NCBI GenBank assembly: GCA_964036045.1
Contig: OZ038378.1
Location: 179,845,754-179,909,753, forward strand
Source of the DNA: Eutreptiella sp. 'Long Island Sound 2002'
Lineage: Eukaryota; Euglenozoa; Euglenophyceae; Eutreptiales; Eutreptiaceae
Direction of reading: 5' to 3'
DNA: 64,000 nucleotides
Positions 34,241-46,207 of this stretch are shown one piece after another; positions within the stretch are counted from its first letter, which is position 1, and every line of letters starts with the position of its first letter. A model generated the notes under the pieces. The model saw only the letters and a program-made list of their open reading frames with translations, was not told where the DNA came from and searched no databases. The translations under genes were made by a program, and so were the position numbers.

Positions 34241-35260
34241 AGCTTATGGAGGAGGGCAAGGTCTCAGCATCAGTTACACATTTGAAGTCACCGATGATTT
34301 CGAATTGCTCGGAAGCAGGGTATAGTGTTTGGACATGACCAAAAAAGAGGCGGCGGCACATCGGGGGAGCGTGAGCGCGCCGGGCATCTTTCTTTGACCA
34401 TTCCCCACCCGTGCCTGTTTTTGCCCCCACCTCACCAAACAATTTGGAGTACCTTCTCACCGTGTCTAAGAATTTGGCCCCTCCTTTGCACCCAGTTTAT
34501 GACGATGGCAAGGGTGGTGGTTGGAAGTGGTGGGAGTGATATTTTGTGTTGTTGAATTCTCATATTTTGGCTTATGCAAGGTGCCGCGCGCGCCCGGCGC
34601 ATGCCCGGCACGCTCCCTTTGTATTAAGTATCTTATCTCTAGCCCCAAGTTTATCCTCACCTTGGGAAGTCCCCCAAGTAGACCACACTAGACCGCAAAC
34701 CTTCTCTGCAAGACCCCTTTTGTGTTTGAAGGCTGTGATACGGTCTGGTCCCAGATACCAAGGCAGATCTGTTGATGTGTCCTGGTACACGGTTTTCATG
34801 TTGCTAATTATCGCCACAGAGTAAGTACCAATGAGAGCCTCAATTAGGTGTGAGACAGTGATGATGCACTTGGCACATCTCTTTACTTCACCCTCCAACG
34901 CCTCCCACGTAGTGATAGTTCTGTAGTAGTGATAGACCCATGTGTTGTGTCAACAACCGAAACTCTGGTCCAAACAGTTTGTTCCACTCAAGACGGCGGT
35001 CAGTGCGTCCGACATAAACTCCGAAATCAAGCAAAGAAAACAAAATGTAGATGGTGTGATGCCCTGGATTGTTGTACCCTCACCCCCCCCTTGTCGTTCC
35101 CCCCCAGGGGGGGTCACTTGGTCAACCCAAAATTTTTCGTTGCGGCTCATTGTGTTATTGTGTGGGTGACTGTGTTGTGAAGTTGGCTGCCAAGAGTTTG
35201 CGCCCAAAAGGTTGCACAAGGGTATAAAACGTTGCACACGGGTAAACAAGCTGGTACAAG
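34240..35260. other. Intergenic or eroded mobile-element DNA
   Basis: A minus-strand frame (34898-34572) with SHLIEALIGTYSVAIISNMK and TDLPWYLGPDRITAFKHKRG has protein-like composition and may belong to the decayed element downstream of it on that strand. I cannot assign it. A C9/G7 pair near 35083-35112 can fold into a short hairpin. Confidence 0.35.
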
Positions 35261-35263
35261 AAT

Positions 35264-35652
35264 ATGGAGGTGCGGCTGAGGGTATGGATTACGGATTGTT
35301 GGGAATGCAAGATTGTGGTGACCCGTAGAATGGTGATGAGCAGCGCCAAGTTATGGGACGCAAGGCTTGCTGCTTTGACGGAGGACCAATGGGACCGGTG
35401 GTGGAAAGATTTTCGTCGCCGGGAGGGTGTTACTACACGCCGCATCAGTTCATACAGCAAGGGCGGCACCGAACAATTTTTGGAGGCTTTAGTCCGCCGA
35501 TACCGTGCGAACATCCACCTACTAAGAAGGCAAAACCACCACCCAAGAGTGCCGCCCAAAGCATTCCAGTGGAAAGTGGTGAGCATGTGCAAGAGTTCAA
35601 GGTCAACCGGAGCAGGACCAAGAAATTTTACACCGAGCCGGTCAAGGAGTAG
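35264..35652 (+). pseudogene. Basic hypothetical protein, apparently frameshifted
   Basis: The first frame has LWDARLAALTEDQWDRWWKD and TEQFLEALVRRYRANIHLL. The third-phase frame then carries CEHPPTKKAKPPPKSAAQSI and VNRSRTKKFYTEPVKE before a stop. Together they would make a small basic protein of about 125 residues with a nuclear-localisation-like PTKKAKPPPK. The switch of frame near 35510 implies a one-base indel. No family is recognised. Confidence 0.3.
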
Positions 35653-35654
35653 GT

Positions 35655-38540
35655 CTCCGTACATTGGCAGCCCTTTGAACGCATCTGATGTTGAATTCTT
35701 TTGTTTTATGCCGCAATTTCCTTGCCTGCAAATATGCGTGTACGGTGGTGGTGCGGTCCCCCGAGGGGGGTGGGGGACCGTCACTTGGCAACCGTCCCCA
35801 GGGGGTGGTGGGGGACCGTCTTCCCTGGGGTGGGGAACGACATGGGGGGGGGGGAAGGGTATGGAAGTGAGTGTGCTTTGGATAGGCCAAGGATCTTGCG
35901 ATCCATGTATGTGGGGCAAAGTGGAGCAATGTGCGCATCTCTTCCAAGTGGTTGGAGAGGGTGATGCGGAATGATCTGGAGTGTGGTTTGAAGGTGTTGC
36001 TGGAGTAAAGATTTTTTTGGAACTCGGTGTTTCGTTCCACGGAGGCTTGGAAAATGGTACGCATGGCACCCTTTCCTGAAGATGCAATGAACTGAGATGC
36101 TGCTGCCAGTGTGATGCTGGAGGGTGACGGCCATCGTGGGATTATGGCTAAAGACGCAGTGAAATGTGAAAGGCGGCATATTCGCCCAGTTTTGGCCCTG
36201 GAACTGAGTGCAGCAATGTATGTGTATATATTGAAGATGGGCTCATTGTTAACAAGGCGAGGCTATCAGATATGAGGCAGAGGGGGGGGGCAGTCAAAAC
36301 CCATGAAACACGAGAGGCGGAAAATTGTTTGTGCTGGTGCTTTGTGTGTAGTGGGTGGTGGAAAGAACACGAAACCTGGCAGCTTTCTTCAAAAGCGCAC
36401 CATGCATTCCCACTGCTGCACAATTTCTTCGCATACTCAAAGAAGCCGAACAGCACCAGTTCCACGTTGGGATTAGCGTGTAAGATATCAGTTAGCAATC
36501 AAAAATCCTACTTCCTCACAAGGTTGCGGTAACAAAAGTATGCAACGCGATCTATTAGCCACATCTTGTCTTAGAGAGCGCGCCAAAATGGGTGGTTACA
36601 GGGTCAGTGAATGCAGTATGCTAGTATGCTCTGCTCCGCGCGAGAAAGCACAAAGGGAGAATGCCAACCACACCGGCAACGATGGACCAGGTATCCCACC
36701 ATGTTTCCAACGGCGCCCAGTAACTAGAGGTGGGGAGAAACGAAGGGTCGGGGGTGATGTAATCAAGGACATGAAAGCAGAATTCAAAACATTCCTGATC
36801 AGTGACCATACTCCAATGCAAGCTACTTTGCGTTCGATGAAATTTGTACCATAGACGCCGGCATGTAATGGAATCATTAATCAAATGCATGCACTGTGTA
36901 ACGGCGTTAGAGACAAGTGTTGGTTGCGACGGCAAGCACACATCCATATGGCACAAGGAGTCACAAGAACATTGACGAATAGCCGCCGAAGACATGGCAT
37001 CACCAAATTGTACTCGTCCTGGGCACAACAAGCTTCCAAACGCTTACAACGCTATGGTAGTTTATCCTCACAGCCTGAAGCCGTTGAAGAATCCGTGTTG
37101 GAGCTCTTGCCTATTCAAGCTTTACAGCTCACACAAGGAGCTACCGTTGCATGTGCCATACAAACCCCACCCCATCCCACATACCAACACTGCCTCTGTT
37201 ATCTCCGATGTGAGTGGACAACGCCGACACGCTAAGGCACGTGCAATGCAATGCGTTTGGGGTACTTGGCGTGCGGGTGGTAGCGCCATGCTTCTAGAGA
37301 TTTCCATTGTTTCTTAGGGAGAAAACCAAAATACCCCTGAGTGCAAGGTCCAACTTGTAAAAGCAGGAGAAACAATGGGTGCCCCTTGCTTTGCTGAATC
37401 TCAAAATATTTTGTGTGACCGTGATCCCTCATACCCATTCGCGATCGTTGTGCAGGCGCCAAGCGCAACATGACTGCCACCGCCTCTAAGACTCATTGAT
37501 TGTTTTAACAACATCGTTTTTGTGCGGTCTTCTCTGATTACCGTCTTGCTTCAGCCTGTATACACGTTTACATTTGTCTACCGTCAATTACTGCAACCAT
37601 GGATGAGATCACTCGCATGTTATGCACACATACATGGTGTTCACCGATACTACGCCGTTACTCTCTGCCTATTTTCAAACAACGTCGTCCACAAGCTGCC
37701 GCACGGCCCGCCACACACTACTGATCCTATCCACGACCCCGCTGCCACAACTCCATCTGCACACGTGTCAAGCAACGACACTCACGCTGGTCTCATGAAC
37801 CACCGCGGGTCAGTACCCCCACATCACAATTCGTTCAGGTGCATCTTCGGTAGAAGGCGAAGAGGAACTTGCAGTACTTGCAGTAATTGGCCATAGCTGA
37901 AGGCAGGGCGGGTTGCTTGATGACACTGGATTGGATCAAACCATTAAGCATGCCATCCAGCTTTGTGTTCACAGTATTATGGCCCGCGGCAGGGATGTGC
38001 TTGAAATTTGGCCCACGGGACAAGGCTGGGGATGGGTGTTTTGGAAATTCTGGGTGGGTGGGTGTCCAAACACCCCCTCTCCCCCCTGTGCGAGTGGGAT
38101 ATTTTTTGGTGTATGGGTGCTGATGAGTTCACAGCAGGGATGTATTAAGGTGGGTGCCTGTGTCCCCTGGTGTCCCATGTCTTGTCCTGTACATTTCTTG
38201 TCCCATTCTGCTACATGCTTCCCTTAAAGAGAATAATGCATGCATCGTTATGTGGGTTTGTTGTAAGTCCAAAAGTCAGTTAATCACAGGGGGCCACTGA
38301 CAGCACCACTTGGAAATTTTGCTTGCGTCTTGTTTAATGCTTTGGTGGCTGAGTAGTGGGTGGGTTGTTGGGTGGCTGTCCAACAGCCCCCCCCCCCCCC
38401 CCCTGGGGTGGGACCTGTCTGCGGACACTTGCCCCGCTCGGCAATGCCCTGTCGCCTCTGAGATGGCGAGTCAACCTTAGGGGTTCCTAAGGGGAAGGGG
38501 TGTACAAACGCAAGTGAGGGCTGGTATGGCGTTTTCCCTC
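35655..38540. other. Intergenic with G-rich hairpin-forming tract and coding-like patches
   Basis: At 35750-35860 the words gggggaccgtc and ggtcccccgag recur and can pair with each other. Frames on both strands between 36148 and 37235 look weakly protein-like, but I recognise none of them. A run of 17 C lies at 38387-38403, just before the satellite array. Confidence 0.4.
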
Positions 38541-38818
38541 CTCGGGTCGCGACCACAGGCGATCCTGCGGCGCTTCCCTTGATCTTCCCCTCCTCACGAG
38601 CACGACGGTCGGCGATCCGACGGTGCCGTCCTCCCTTCCCTGCTTGTCTGTCGGCGATCCGACGAAGCATTCCCCTCCCTCCTTCCTCCATGCCTGTCCT
38701 GCATGCTTCCCCTCTGCGGCTCAGCACCCGAGAATGCACTCCATCCCCCTCTCTCCCCCTGCAGCGCCGGTGGGCGATCCCACGGCTGCACTCCCCCGCT
38801 CCCCCCCACAACCTCGCC

Positions 38819-38890
38819 GACCGAGTGGTCGAGCGGTCAACCCCATGAGCTGCTGAGTGGCAGTCGCGGGTTCGAATCCCTTCCTTCCCC
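38819..38890 (+). repeat. tRNA-like element, type A, copy 1
   Basis: A-box match TGGTCGAGCGGTC from 38826 and perfect B box GGTTCGAATCC at 38869-38879. D, T and acceptor stems do not pair properly, so it is not a functional tRNA. A-type copies read gagtggcagtcgcggg before the B box. Confidence 0.75.
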
Positions 38891-39772
38891 TCGTGCCCCC
38901 AACTCAGGTAACGCAGTATAGGTAGCTGTACTACACGTAACCGTATTGTGCCTGCTAGTATTACCTACCTGCCTACCAGTGCAATAGTGTATATTGTATT
39001 GCCAGTACTGTATCTCCGTGACCCCTCCCCTCCAGCCCCCCGCTGCACATCTGCAGGTGCTTCCACTCACAGAACCAGGGAAGCGGGGGCCCCGACGGTG
39101 CCCCGCACAGGTGGACCTCCCTCCCCCCTGCCCCTGCCCCTGCCCCTACCCCCAGGCTCGACAGCTAGCAGTCTGGCGGAGCCCTCACTCACCCCGGGCT
39201 AGGCAGCCAGCAATCTGGCGGGGCCCTCACTCACCCCCCTGAAGCTACGGACTACTGACTTTTTATTATTTGCCTGCTAGTATTACCTACCTGTCTACCT
39301 GCACAATGGTGTGTACTGCATAGCCAGTACTGTATCCCCGTGTCCCCTCCCCTCCCGCCGTCTGCTGCACGTCTGCAGGTGCGTCTCCTCAAGTGACAAG
39401 AGGAGCGGGAACCCTAAAGATGCCCCGCGCAGGTGGTCCTCCCCCCTGCCCCCTGCCCCCCTGCCCCTGCCCCTCACACACCTCCCTTCCTTGGCAGCGC
39501 CAGTGGGCCGTCCCACGGCTGCCCTCCTACTCTCCACCCTCCCCCGGGAGCGCCAGTGGGCGATCCCACGGCTGCGCTCCACCTTCCCCCCTCTCCTGCG
39601 GCGCCTGTGGGCGATCCCACGGCTGCAATCCACCCCCCCCCCCTTCCCAAGCAGCGCCTGTGGGCGATCCCACAGCTGCACTCCTTCCCCCTCTCTTCCC
39701 CTGCGGCGCCGGTGGGCGATCCCACGGCTGCACTCCCCCCCTCGCCCCCCCAACCCGCCCCATTACACCGCC

Positions 39773-39844
39773 GGCCGAGTGGTCGAGCGGTCAACCCCAT
39801 GAGCTGCTGAATGGCAGTTGCGGGTTCGAATCCCATCTTTCCCC
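39773..39844 (+). repeat. tRNA-like element, type B, copy 1
   Basis: A box from 39780 with an intact B box. B-type copies read gaatggcagttgcggg before the B box. This is the half-unit followed by the shortened 300-bp interval. Confidence 0.75.
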
Positions 39845-40072
39845 TCGTGCCCCCAACTCAGGTAACACAGTATAGGTAGCTGTACTACGCTCCACCTTCC
39901 CCCCTCTCCTGCGGCGCCTGTGGGCGATCCCACGGCTGCAATCCATCCCCCCCCCTCCCCAAGCGGCGCCTGTGGGCGATCCCACGGCTGCACTCCATCC
40001 CCCTCTCTCCCCCTGCAGCGCCGGTGGGCGATCCCACGGCTGCACTCCCCCGCTCCCCCCCACAACCTCGCC

Positions 40073-40144
40073 GACCGAGTGGTCGAGCGGTCAACCCCAT
40101 GAGCTGCTGAGTGGCAGTCGCGGGTTCGAATCCCTTCCTTCCCC
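40073..40144 (+). repeat. tRNA-like element, type A, copy 2
   Basis: A box from 40080; sequence as in the first type A copy. Confidence 0.75.
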
Positions 40145-41031
40145 TCGTGCCCCCAACTCAGGTAACGCAGTATAGGTAGCTGTACTACACGTAACCGTAT
40201 TGTGCCTGCTAGTATTACCTACCTGCCTACCAGTGCAATAGTGTATATTGTATTGCCAGTACTGTATCTCCGTGACCCCTCCCCTCCAGCCCCCCGCTGC
40301 ACATCTGCAGGTGCTTCCACTCACAGAACCAGGGAAGCGGGGGCCCCGACGGTGCCCCGCACAGGTGGACCTCCCTCCCCCCTGCCCCTGCCCCTGCCCC
40401 TACCCCCAGGCTCGACAGCTAGCAGTCTGGCGGAGCCCTCACTCACCCCGGGCTAGGCAGCCAGCAATCTGGCGGGGCCCTCACTCACCCCCCTGAAGCT
40501 ACGGACTACTGACTTTTTATTATTTGCCTGCTAGTATTACCTACCTGTCTACCTGCACAATGGTGTGTACTGCATAGCCAGTACTGTATCCCCGTGTCCC
40601 CTCCCCTCCCGCCGTCTGCTGCACGTCTGCAGGTGCGTCACCTCAGGTGACAAGAGGAGCGGGAGCCCTAAAGATGCCCCGCGCAGGTGGTCCTCCCCCC
40701 TGCCCCCTGCCCCCCTGCCCCTGCCCCTCACACACCTCCCTTCCTTGGCAGCGCCAGTGGGCCGTCCCACGACTGCCCTCCTACCCTCCACCCTCCCCCG
40801 GGAGCGCCAGTGGGCGATCCCACGGCTGCGCTCCACCTTCCCCCCTCTCCTGCGGCGCCTGTGGGCGATCCCACGGCTGCAATCCACCCCCCCCCCCCCC
40901 CCTTCCCAAGCAGCGCCTGTGGGCGATCCCACGGCTGCACTCCTTCCCCCTCTCTTCCCCTGCGGCGCCGGTGGGCGATCCCACGGCTGCACTCCCCCCC
41001 TCGCCCCCCCAACCCGCCCCATTACACCGCC

Positions 41032-41103
41032 GACCGAGTGGTCGAGCGGTCAACCCCATGAGCTGCTGAATGGCAGTTGCGGGTTCGAATCCCATCTTTC
41101 CCC
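41032..41103 (+). repeat. tRNA-like element, type B, copy 2
   Basis: A box from 41039; sequence as in the first type B copy. Confidence 0.75.
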
Positions 41104-41478
41104 TCGTGCCCCCAACTCAGGTAACACAGTATAGGTAGCTGTACTACACGTAGCTGTATTTTGCCTGCTAGTATTACCTACCTACCTACCAGTGCAAAAG
41201 TGTATATTGTATAGCCAGTACTGTATCTCCGTGACCCCTCCCCTCCCGCCCCCACCCCCCCCCCCGGCTGCACATGTGGGTGATCCCACGGCTGCGCTCC
41301 ACCTTCCCCCCTCTCCTGCGGCGCCTGTGGGCGATCCCACGGCTGCAATCCATCCCCCCCCTCCCCAAGCGGCGCCTGTGGGCGATCCCACGGCTGCACT
41401 CCATCCCCCTCTCTCCCCCTGCAGCGCCGGTGGGCGATCCCACGGCTGCACTCCCCCGCTCCCCCCCACAACCTCGCC

Positions 41479-41550
41479 GACCGAGTGGTCGAGCGGTCAA
41501 CCCCATGAGCTGCTGAGTGGCAGTCGCGGGTTCGAATCCCTTCCTTCCCC
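41479..41550 (+). repeat. tRNA-like element, type A, copy 3
   Basis: A box from 41486, with both boxes intact. Confidence 0.75.
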
Positions 41551-42436
41551 TCGTGCCCCCAACTCAGGTAACGCAGTATAGGTAGCTGTACTACACGTAA
41601 CCGTATTGTGCCTGCTAGTATTACCTACCTGCCTACCAGTGCAATAGTGTATATTGTATTGCCAGTACTGTATCTCCGTGACCCCTCCCCTCCAGCCCCC
41701 CGCTGCACATCTGCAGGTGCTTCCACTCACAGAACCAGGGAAGCGGGGGCCCCGACGGTGCCCCGCACAGGTGGACCTCCCTCCCCCCTGCCCCTGCCCC
41801 TGCCCCTACCCCCAGGCTCGACAGCTAGCAGTCTGGCGGAGCCCTCACTCACCCCGGGCTAGGCAGCCAGCAATCTGGCGGGGCCCTCACTCACCCCCCT
41901 GAAGCTACGGACTACTGACTTTTTATTATTTGCCTGCTAGTATTACCTACCTGTCTACCTGCACAATGGTGTGTACTGCATAGCCAGTACTGTATCCCCG
42001 TGTCCCCTCCCCTCCCGCCGTCTGCTGCACGTCTGCAGGTGCGTCACCTCAGGTGACAAGAGGAGCGGGAGCCCTAAAGATGCCCCGCGCAGGTGGTCCT
42101 CCCCCCTGCCCCCTGCCCCCCTGCCCCTGCCCCTCACACACCTCCCTTCCTTGGCAGCGCCAGTGGGCCGTCCCACGACTGCCCTCCTACCCTCCACCCT
42201 CCCCCGGGAGCGCCAGTGGGCGATCCCACGGCTGCGCTCCACCTTCCCCCCTCTCCTGCGGCGCCTGTGGGCGATCCCACGGCTGCAATCCACCCCCCCC
42301 CCCCCCCTTCCCAAGCAGCGCCTGTGGGCGATCCCACGGCTGCACTCCTTCCCCCTCTCTTCCCCTGCGGCGCCGGTGGGCGATCCCACGGCTGCACTCC
42401 CCCCCTCGCCCCCCCAACCCGCCCCATTACACCGCC

Positions 42437-42508
42437 GACCGAGTGGTCGAGCGGTCAACCCCATGAGCTGCTGAATGGCAGTTGCGGGCTCGAATCCCAT
42501 CTTTCCCC
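42437..42508 (+). repeat. tRNA-like element, type B, copy 3 (B box mutated)
   Basis: A box from 42444. The B box reads GGCTCGAATCC, a T-to-C change at a strongly conserved position. It is the only copy of the eight with a damaged box. Confidence 0.75.
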
Positions 42509-42881
42509 TCGTGCCCCCAACTCAGGTAACACAGTATAGGTAGCTGTACTACACGTAGCTGTATTTTGCCTGCTAGTATTACCTACCTACCTACCAGTGC
42601 AAAAGTGTATATTGTATTGCCAGTACTGTATCTCCGTGACCCCTCCCCTCCCGCCCCCCCCCCCCCCCGCTGCACATGTGGGTGATCCCACGGCTGCGCT
42701 CCACCTTCCCCCCTCTCCTGCGGCGCCTGTGGGCGATCCCACGGCTGCAATCCATCCCCCCCCCTCCCCAAGCGGCGCCTGTGGGCGATCCCACGGCTGC
42801 ACTCCATCCCCCTCTCTCCCCCTGCACTGCCGGTGGGCGATCCCACGGCTGCACTCCCCCGCTCCTCCCCACAACCTCGCC

Positions 42882-42953
42882 GACCGAGTGGTCGAGCGGT
42901 CAACCCCATGAGCTGCTGAGTGGCAGTCGCGGGTTCGAATCCCTTCCTTCCCC
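42882..42953 (+). repeat. tRNA-like element, type A, copy 4
   Basis: A box from 42889, with both boxes intact. Confidence 0.75.
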
Positions 42954-43835
42954 TCGTGCCCCCAACTCAGGTAACGCAGTATAGGTAGCTGTACTACACG
43001 TAACCGTATTGTGCCTGCTAGTATTACCTACCTGCCTACCAGTGCAATAGTGTATATTGTATTGCCAGTACTGTATCTCCGTGACCCCTCCCCTCCAGCC
43101 CCCCGCTGCACATCTGCAGGTGCTTCCACTCACAGAACCAGGGAAGCGGGGGCCCCGACGGTGCCCCGCACAGGTGGACCTCCCTCCCCCCTGCCCCTGC
43201 CCCTGCCCCTACCCCCAGGCTCGACAGCTAGCAGTCTGGCGGAGCCCTCACTCACCCCGGGCTAGGCAGCCAGCAATCTGGCGGGGCCCTCACTCACCCC
43301 CCTGAAGCTACGGACTACTGACTTTTTATTATTTGCCTGCTAGTATTACCTACCTGTCTACCTGCACAATGGTGTGTACTGCATAGCCAGTACTGTATCC
43401 CCGTGTCCCCTCCCCTCCCGCCGTCTGCTGCACGTCTGCAGGTGCGTCTCCTCAAGTGACAAGAGGAGCGGGAACCCTAAAGATGCCCCGCGCAGGTGGT
43501 CCTCCCCCCTGCCCCCTGCCCCCCTGCCCCTGCCCCTCACACACCTCCCTTCCTTGGCAGCGCCAGTGGGCCGTCCCACGGCTGCCCTCCTACCCTCCAC
43601 CCTCCCCCGGGAGCGCCAGTGGGCGATCCCACGGCTGCGCTCCACCTTCCCCCCTCTCCTGCGGCGCCTGTGGGCGATCCCACGGCTGCAATCCACCCCC
43701 CCCCCCTTCCCAAGCAGCGCCTGTGGGCGATCCCACGGCTGCACTCCTTCCCCCTCTCTTCCCCTGCGGCGCCGGTGGGCGATCCCACGGCTGCACTCCC
43801 CCCCTCGCCCCCCCAACCCGCCCCATTACACCGCC

Positions 43836-43907
43836 GGCCGAGTGGTCGAGCGGTCAACCCCATGAGCTGCTGAATGGCAGTTGCGGGTTCGAATCCCATC
43901 TTTCCCT
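43836..43907 (+). repeat. tRNA-like element, type B, copy 4
   Basis: A box from 43843. This is the last copy; the array ends about 180 bp further on. Confidence 0.75.
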
Positions 43908-44090
43908 TCGTGCCCCCAACTCAGGTAACACAGTATAGGTAGCTGTACTACACGTAGCTGTATTTTGCCTGCTAGTATTACCTACCTACCTACCAGTGCA
44001 ATAGTGTATATTGTATTGCCAGTGCTGTATCTCCGTGACCCCTCCCCTCCCGCCCCCCCCCCCCCCCGCTGCACATCTGGCTGCGGTCGT

Positions 44091-44540
44091 CCACACACTA
44101 CCACGACAGGACCGCTTTACATGACAACTACCTACAGCCGTGCAGTGCGCGTTGCCTGTGTTCTCTTCGGTTCCTGTCACCACAAAAGCACAACGCGAAC
44201 ACGCCAGGGATACGGCCGCGCTCAATACACGTGCAACAATACTAGAGGAGGAGGCGTGTGCCCCGCCCGCTGGCTGCATGGCCAAAGGGTGAGTGTGGTG
44301 CGCCGGAGCCGAGCTTCCCCAATGCGGCACTCCGTGGGCCCCTAAGGCCCTCTTCGGATTCGGGAAGGTAAGCCCAAAGCCCAAAGCCCCTGGGGTGGGA
44401 CAATTCTGGGTCCCTAGTTTTCCCAAACTCTGGGTGGGTGGGTCTTGTCACTCACCCCCGGTAGACAAGCGCATCCCTGCCCTGCAGAGTTTTTTTGATC
44501 GAGCGTAGATACAGACTTATGAATTTCAGCAATTTCACTT
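44091..44540. other. Intergenic, no recognisable feature
   Basis: The sequence changes abruptly from the satellite to unique DNA. No motif or repeat that I can support is visible. Confidence 0.5.
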
Positions 44541-44541
44541 T

Positions 44542-44928
44542 TCATAGCTTGTTGAGAAGAATCAAGTGCACACAATGTATTGTTGGTGTAGGCTTCAAAG
44601 GCGGATTGCGCGAGCGGTGCATTAGAGTCGGAGGATCAGGCTTCGTTTGGCAAATAAGCTCGGCAAATAATGGCAAACGCTCATTGTTCCATTGATGAAC
44701 ACCAACCGCATCAACAGCATACGGGGCAACGGGTGAGGTTTCTAATGTGACAATCACCGGCGTTTCCATAGCTTGTGGCCGCATTCCTTCAAATGTAGTG
44801 CCGTTCTCCTTGCATTCAAAGAATTTGTGTTTGTTCTTGTAAATGTGCCACCACATCCACTCATAGGGGCAATGTTTCAATAAGTGTTTCTCCAAACAGT
44901 TCCAACAAGTGACTTCCGTCCAATGCAA
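44542..44928 (-). pseudogene. Unrecognised coding-like fragment
   Basis: The minus-strand frame begins TEVTCWNCLEKHLLKHCPYE and continues WMWWHIYKNKHKFFECKENG. The CWNC...HCPYEW spacing hints at a zinc-binding site. A second frame just upstream on the same strand (45133-44861) has VYSSFDCQKIIPTH and may belong with it through a frameshift. No family is recognised. Confidence 0.25.
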
Positions 44929-45085
44929 CGTCGCTACACTGCTTAGCTCTGGTTCTTAGCTTAGTTCTGGGCATTGAAACATGAAGTGGCCATAGCCATT
45001 GCACATAGCGCAATAAGTTTTGTCTATAGCTTTGGGCATGACTTGGGAGGCGTGATGAGTGAGTTGGTATGATCTTTTGACAATC

Positions 45086-45205
45086 AAACGAAGAGTAAAC
45101 GAAGCCAATCATGGTGGTGCTGGGGGCTGGCAAGACTCGTCAGTGGAACAATGCAAGAGGCATGGCAACAATTCAACAGGGGTGGCTTGCGCCCATAGAT
45201 TGTAG
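45086..45205. repeat. Dispersed repeat, copy 2
   Basis: It matches 32799-32915 in order and orientation, with a small insertion (ggaacaatgcaaga) relative to the other copy. Confidence 0.7.
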
Positions 45206-45473
45206 GACAGTGAGGCGCGAACGTCTTTCGCCTTTCTAGAGGGCACATAACAAGTGCAAATGCACACACTAGAATCACACATCCCCAGGCCTGCAGTGCA
45301 AAAATTATGCAGCAAAATTAGCTTTTGCGGGCCGCTAGGGTGCCAATGTACGAAATGGCTAACGGGTCTCTGGGCTTGGGGTGCCATTGGGGGAGCGTCA
45401 ATGCGCTAGGCGTGCCCCGGGCATCTTTTGGGCCACGTTTGATACGGAGCCCTAATCCACGCTTTTTGCATGG

Positions 45474-45496
45474 CCCCTTTCCGGTTGGGGTTATGG
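45474..45496. repeat. Solitary monomer of the 28-bp minisatellite
   Basis: cccctttccggttgggg followed by ttatgg is the same unit as the array at 46208, standing alone about 710 bp upstream of it. Confidence 0.7.
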
Positions 45497-45740
45497 AGAG
45501 TACGTTAGCAACACGCTAGGTGCGCGCCGGGCAAATTTTTCGCCTGTTTCCCCCATGTTCTCCCCCTCTTTCCCCATTTTCTCTCCACGTGTTGGGGACC
45601 CGTTGTTGTTTGAAAACAGTTATTTTGATGCTGCTTTCACTTGGGGATATGGTATTTGGATTTTCATCCGGGTTCACCCACTTTCACCCCTTTTCACACA
45701 TTTTTTGCTCATTTTCCACCACATCCACTGCTTTCTAGGT

Positions 45741-45846
45741 TGATTTCTCCCCACCATGGGGACCCCGAGAAGGCAGGGGTGATGTAGCCATATTGGTTTC
45801 TCTCCACCATGGGGACCCCAAGAAGGCTGGGGTGATTTAGCCATAT
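45741..45846. repeat. Tandem duplication, about 54 bp x 2
   Basis: Both copies contain ccaccatggggacccc followed by agaaggc-ggggtgat and tagccatat. They differ at a handful of positions. Confidence 0.75.
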
Positions 45847-46207
45847 TTAGGGGCTGTGCAATGAGAGGTATTGCGCTGAAAGTATTGACCCTCACACTTT
45901 TGGCGATGAAGTTGTGCATGTTGCACCATAATTCTGCAATCCTTCTTTACATCAGTGACCTTTCCATGTTACAATACACCCTATATTATTTCCTTGGAAC
46001 ACAATCCTTGGCAGGGGTTATTGTTGTTGAATAACAATGCATGAAAGCTTCCTTGTTTGCCCATAGTTGTGCTTTGTTGTGTCTTTCATGCTTAGGGTTC
46101 CTTGGCTAGAGGAGGGAGTGATGTTTGGTGGTTAAGCATTGGGATAGATGGCTGGAACATTGATTTGGATGCCGGGTGCGCCGGGCAAACGTACCCTCAT
46201 GCACCGA

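Larger units (their letters stand above)
38545..44090. repeat. Higher-order satellite array (about 1.4-kb unit) with tRNA-like sequence in each half
   Basis: The array alternates two half-units. Distances between successive tRNA-like A boxes are 954, 300, 959, 447, 958, 445 and 954 bp, so the full period is about 1,406 bp (1,254, 1,406 and 1,403 bp between type A copies). The 300-bp interval is a full 447-bp half-unit that lost about 148 bp. Each half also contains several copies of an approximately 50-bp submonomer centred on gtgggcgatcccac, itself a 5-bp-stem hairpin, followed by ggctgca. C/T-rich spacers separate submonomers. The left edge is degenerate (gcgatccgac variants from 38545), as expected at an array boundary. 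The many open frames of 80-190 codons inside the array are by-products of period and composition. Confidence 0.9.

Noticed and set aside
35155-36087. 310-codon minus-strand ORF
   Set aside because: The Pro-rich part comes from the G-rich tract, and the remainder is antisense to a more protein-like + frame.
38817-43907. Eight functional tRNA genes
   Set aside because: A and B boxes are good but the D, T and acceptor stems cannot pair, and the anticodon arm has a 10-nt loop.
39295-43938. Dozens of 80-190-codon ORFs rich in Pro, Gly and Arg
   Set aside because: They repeat with the satellite period on both strands and contain no known domain.
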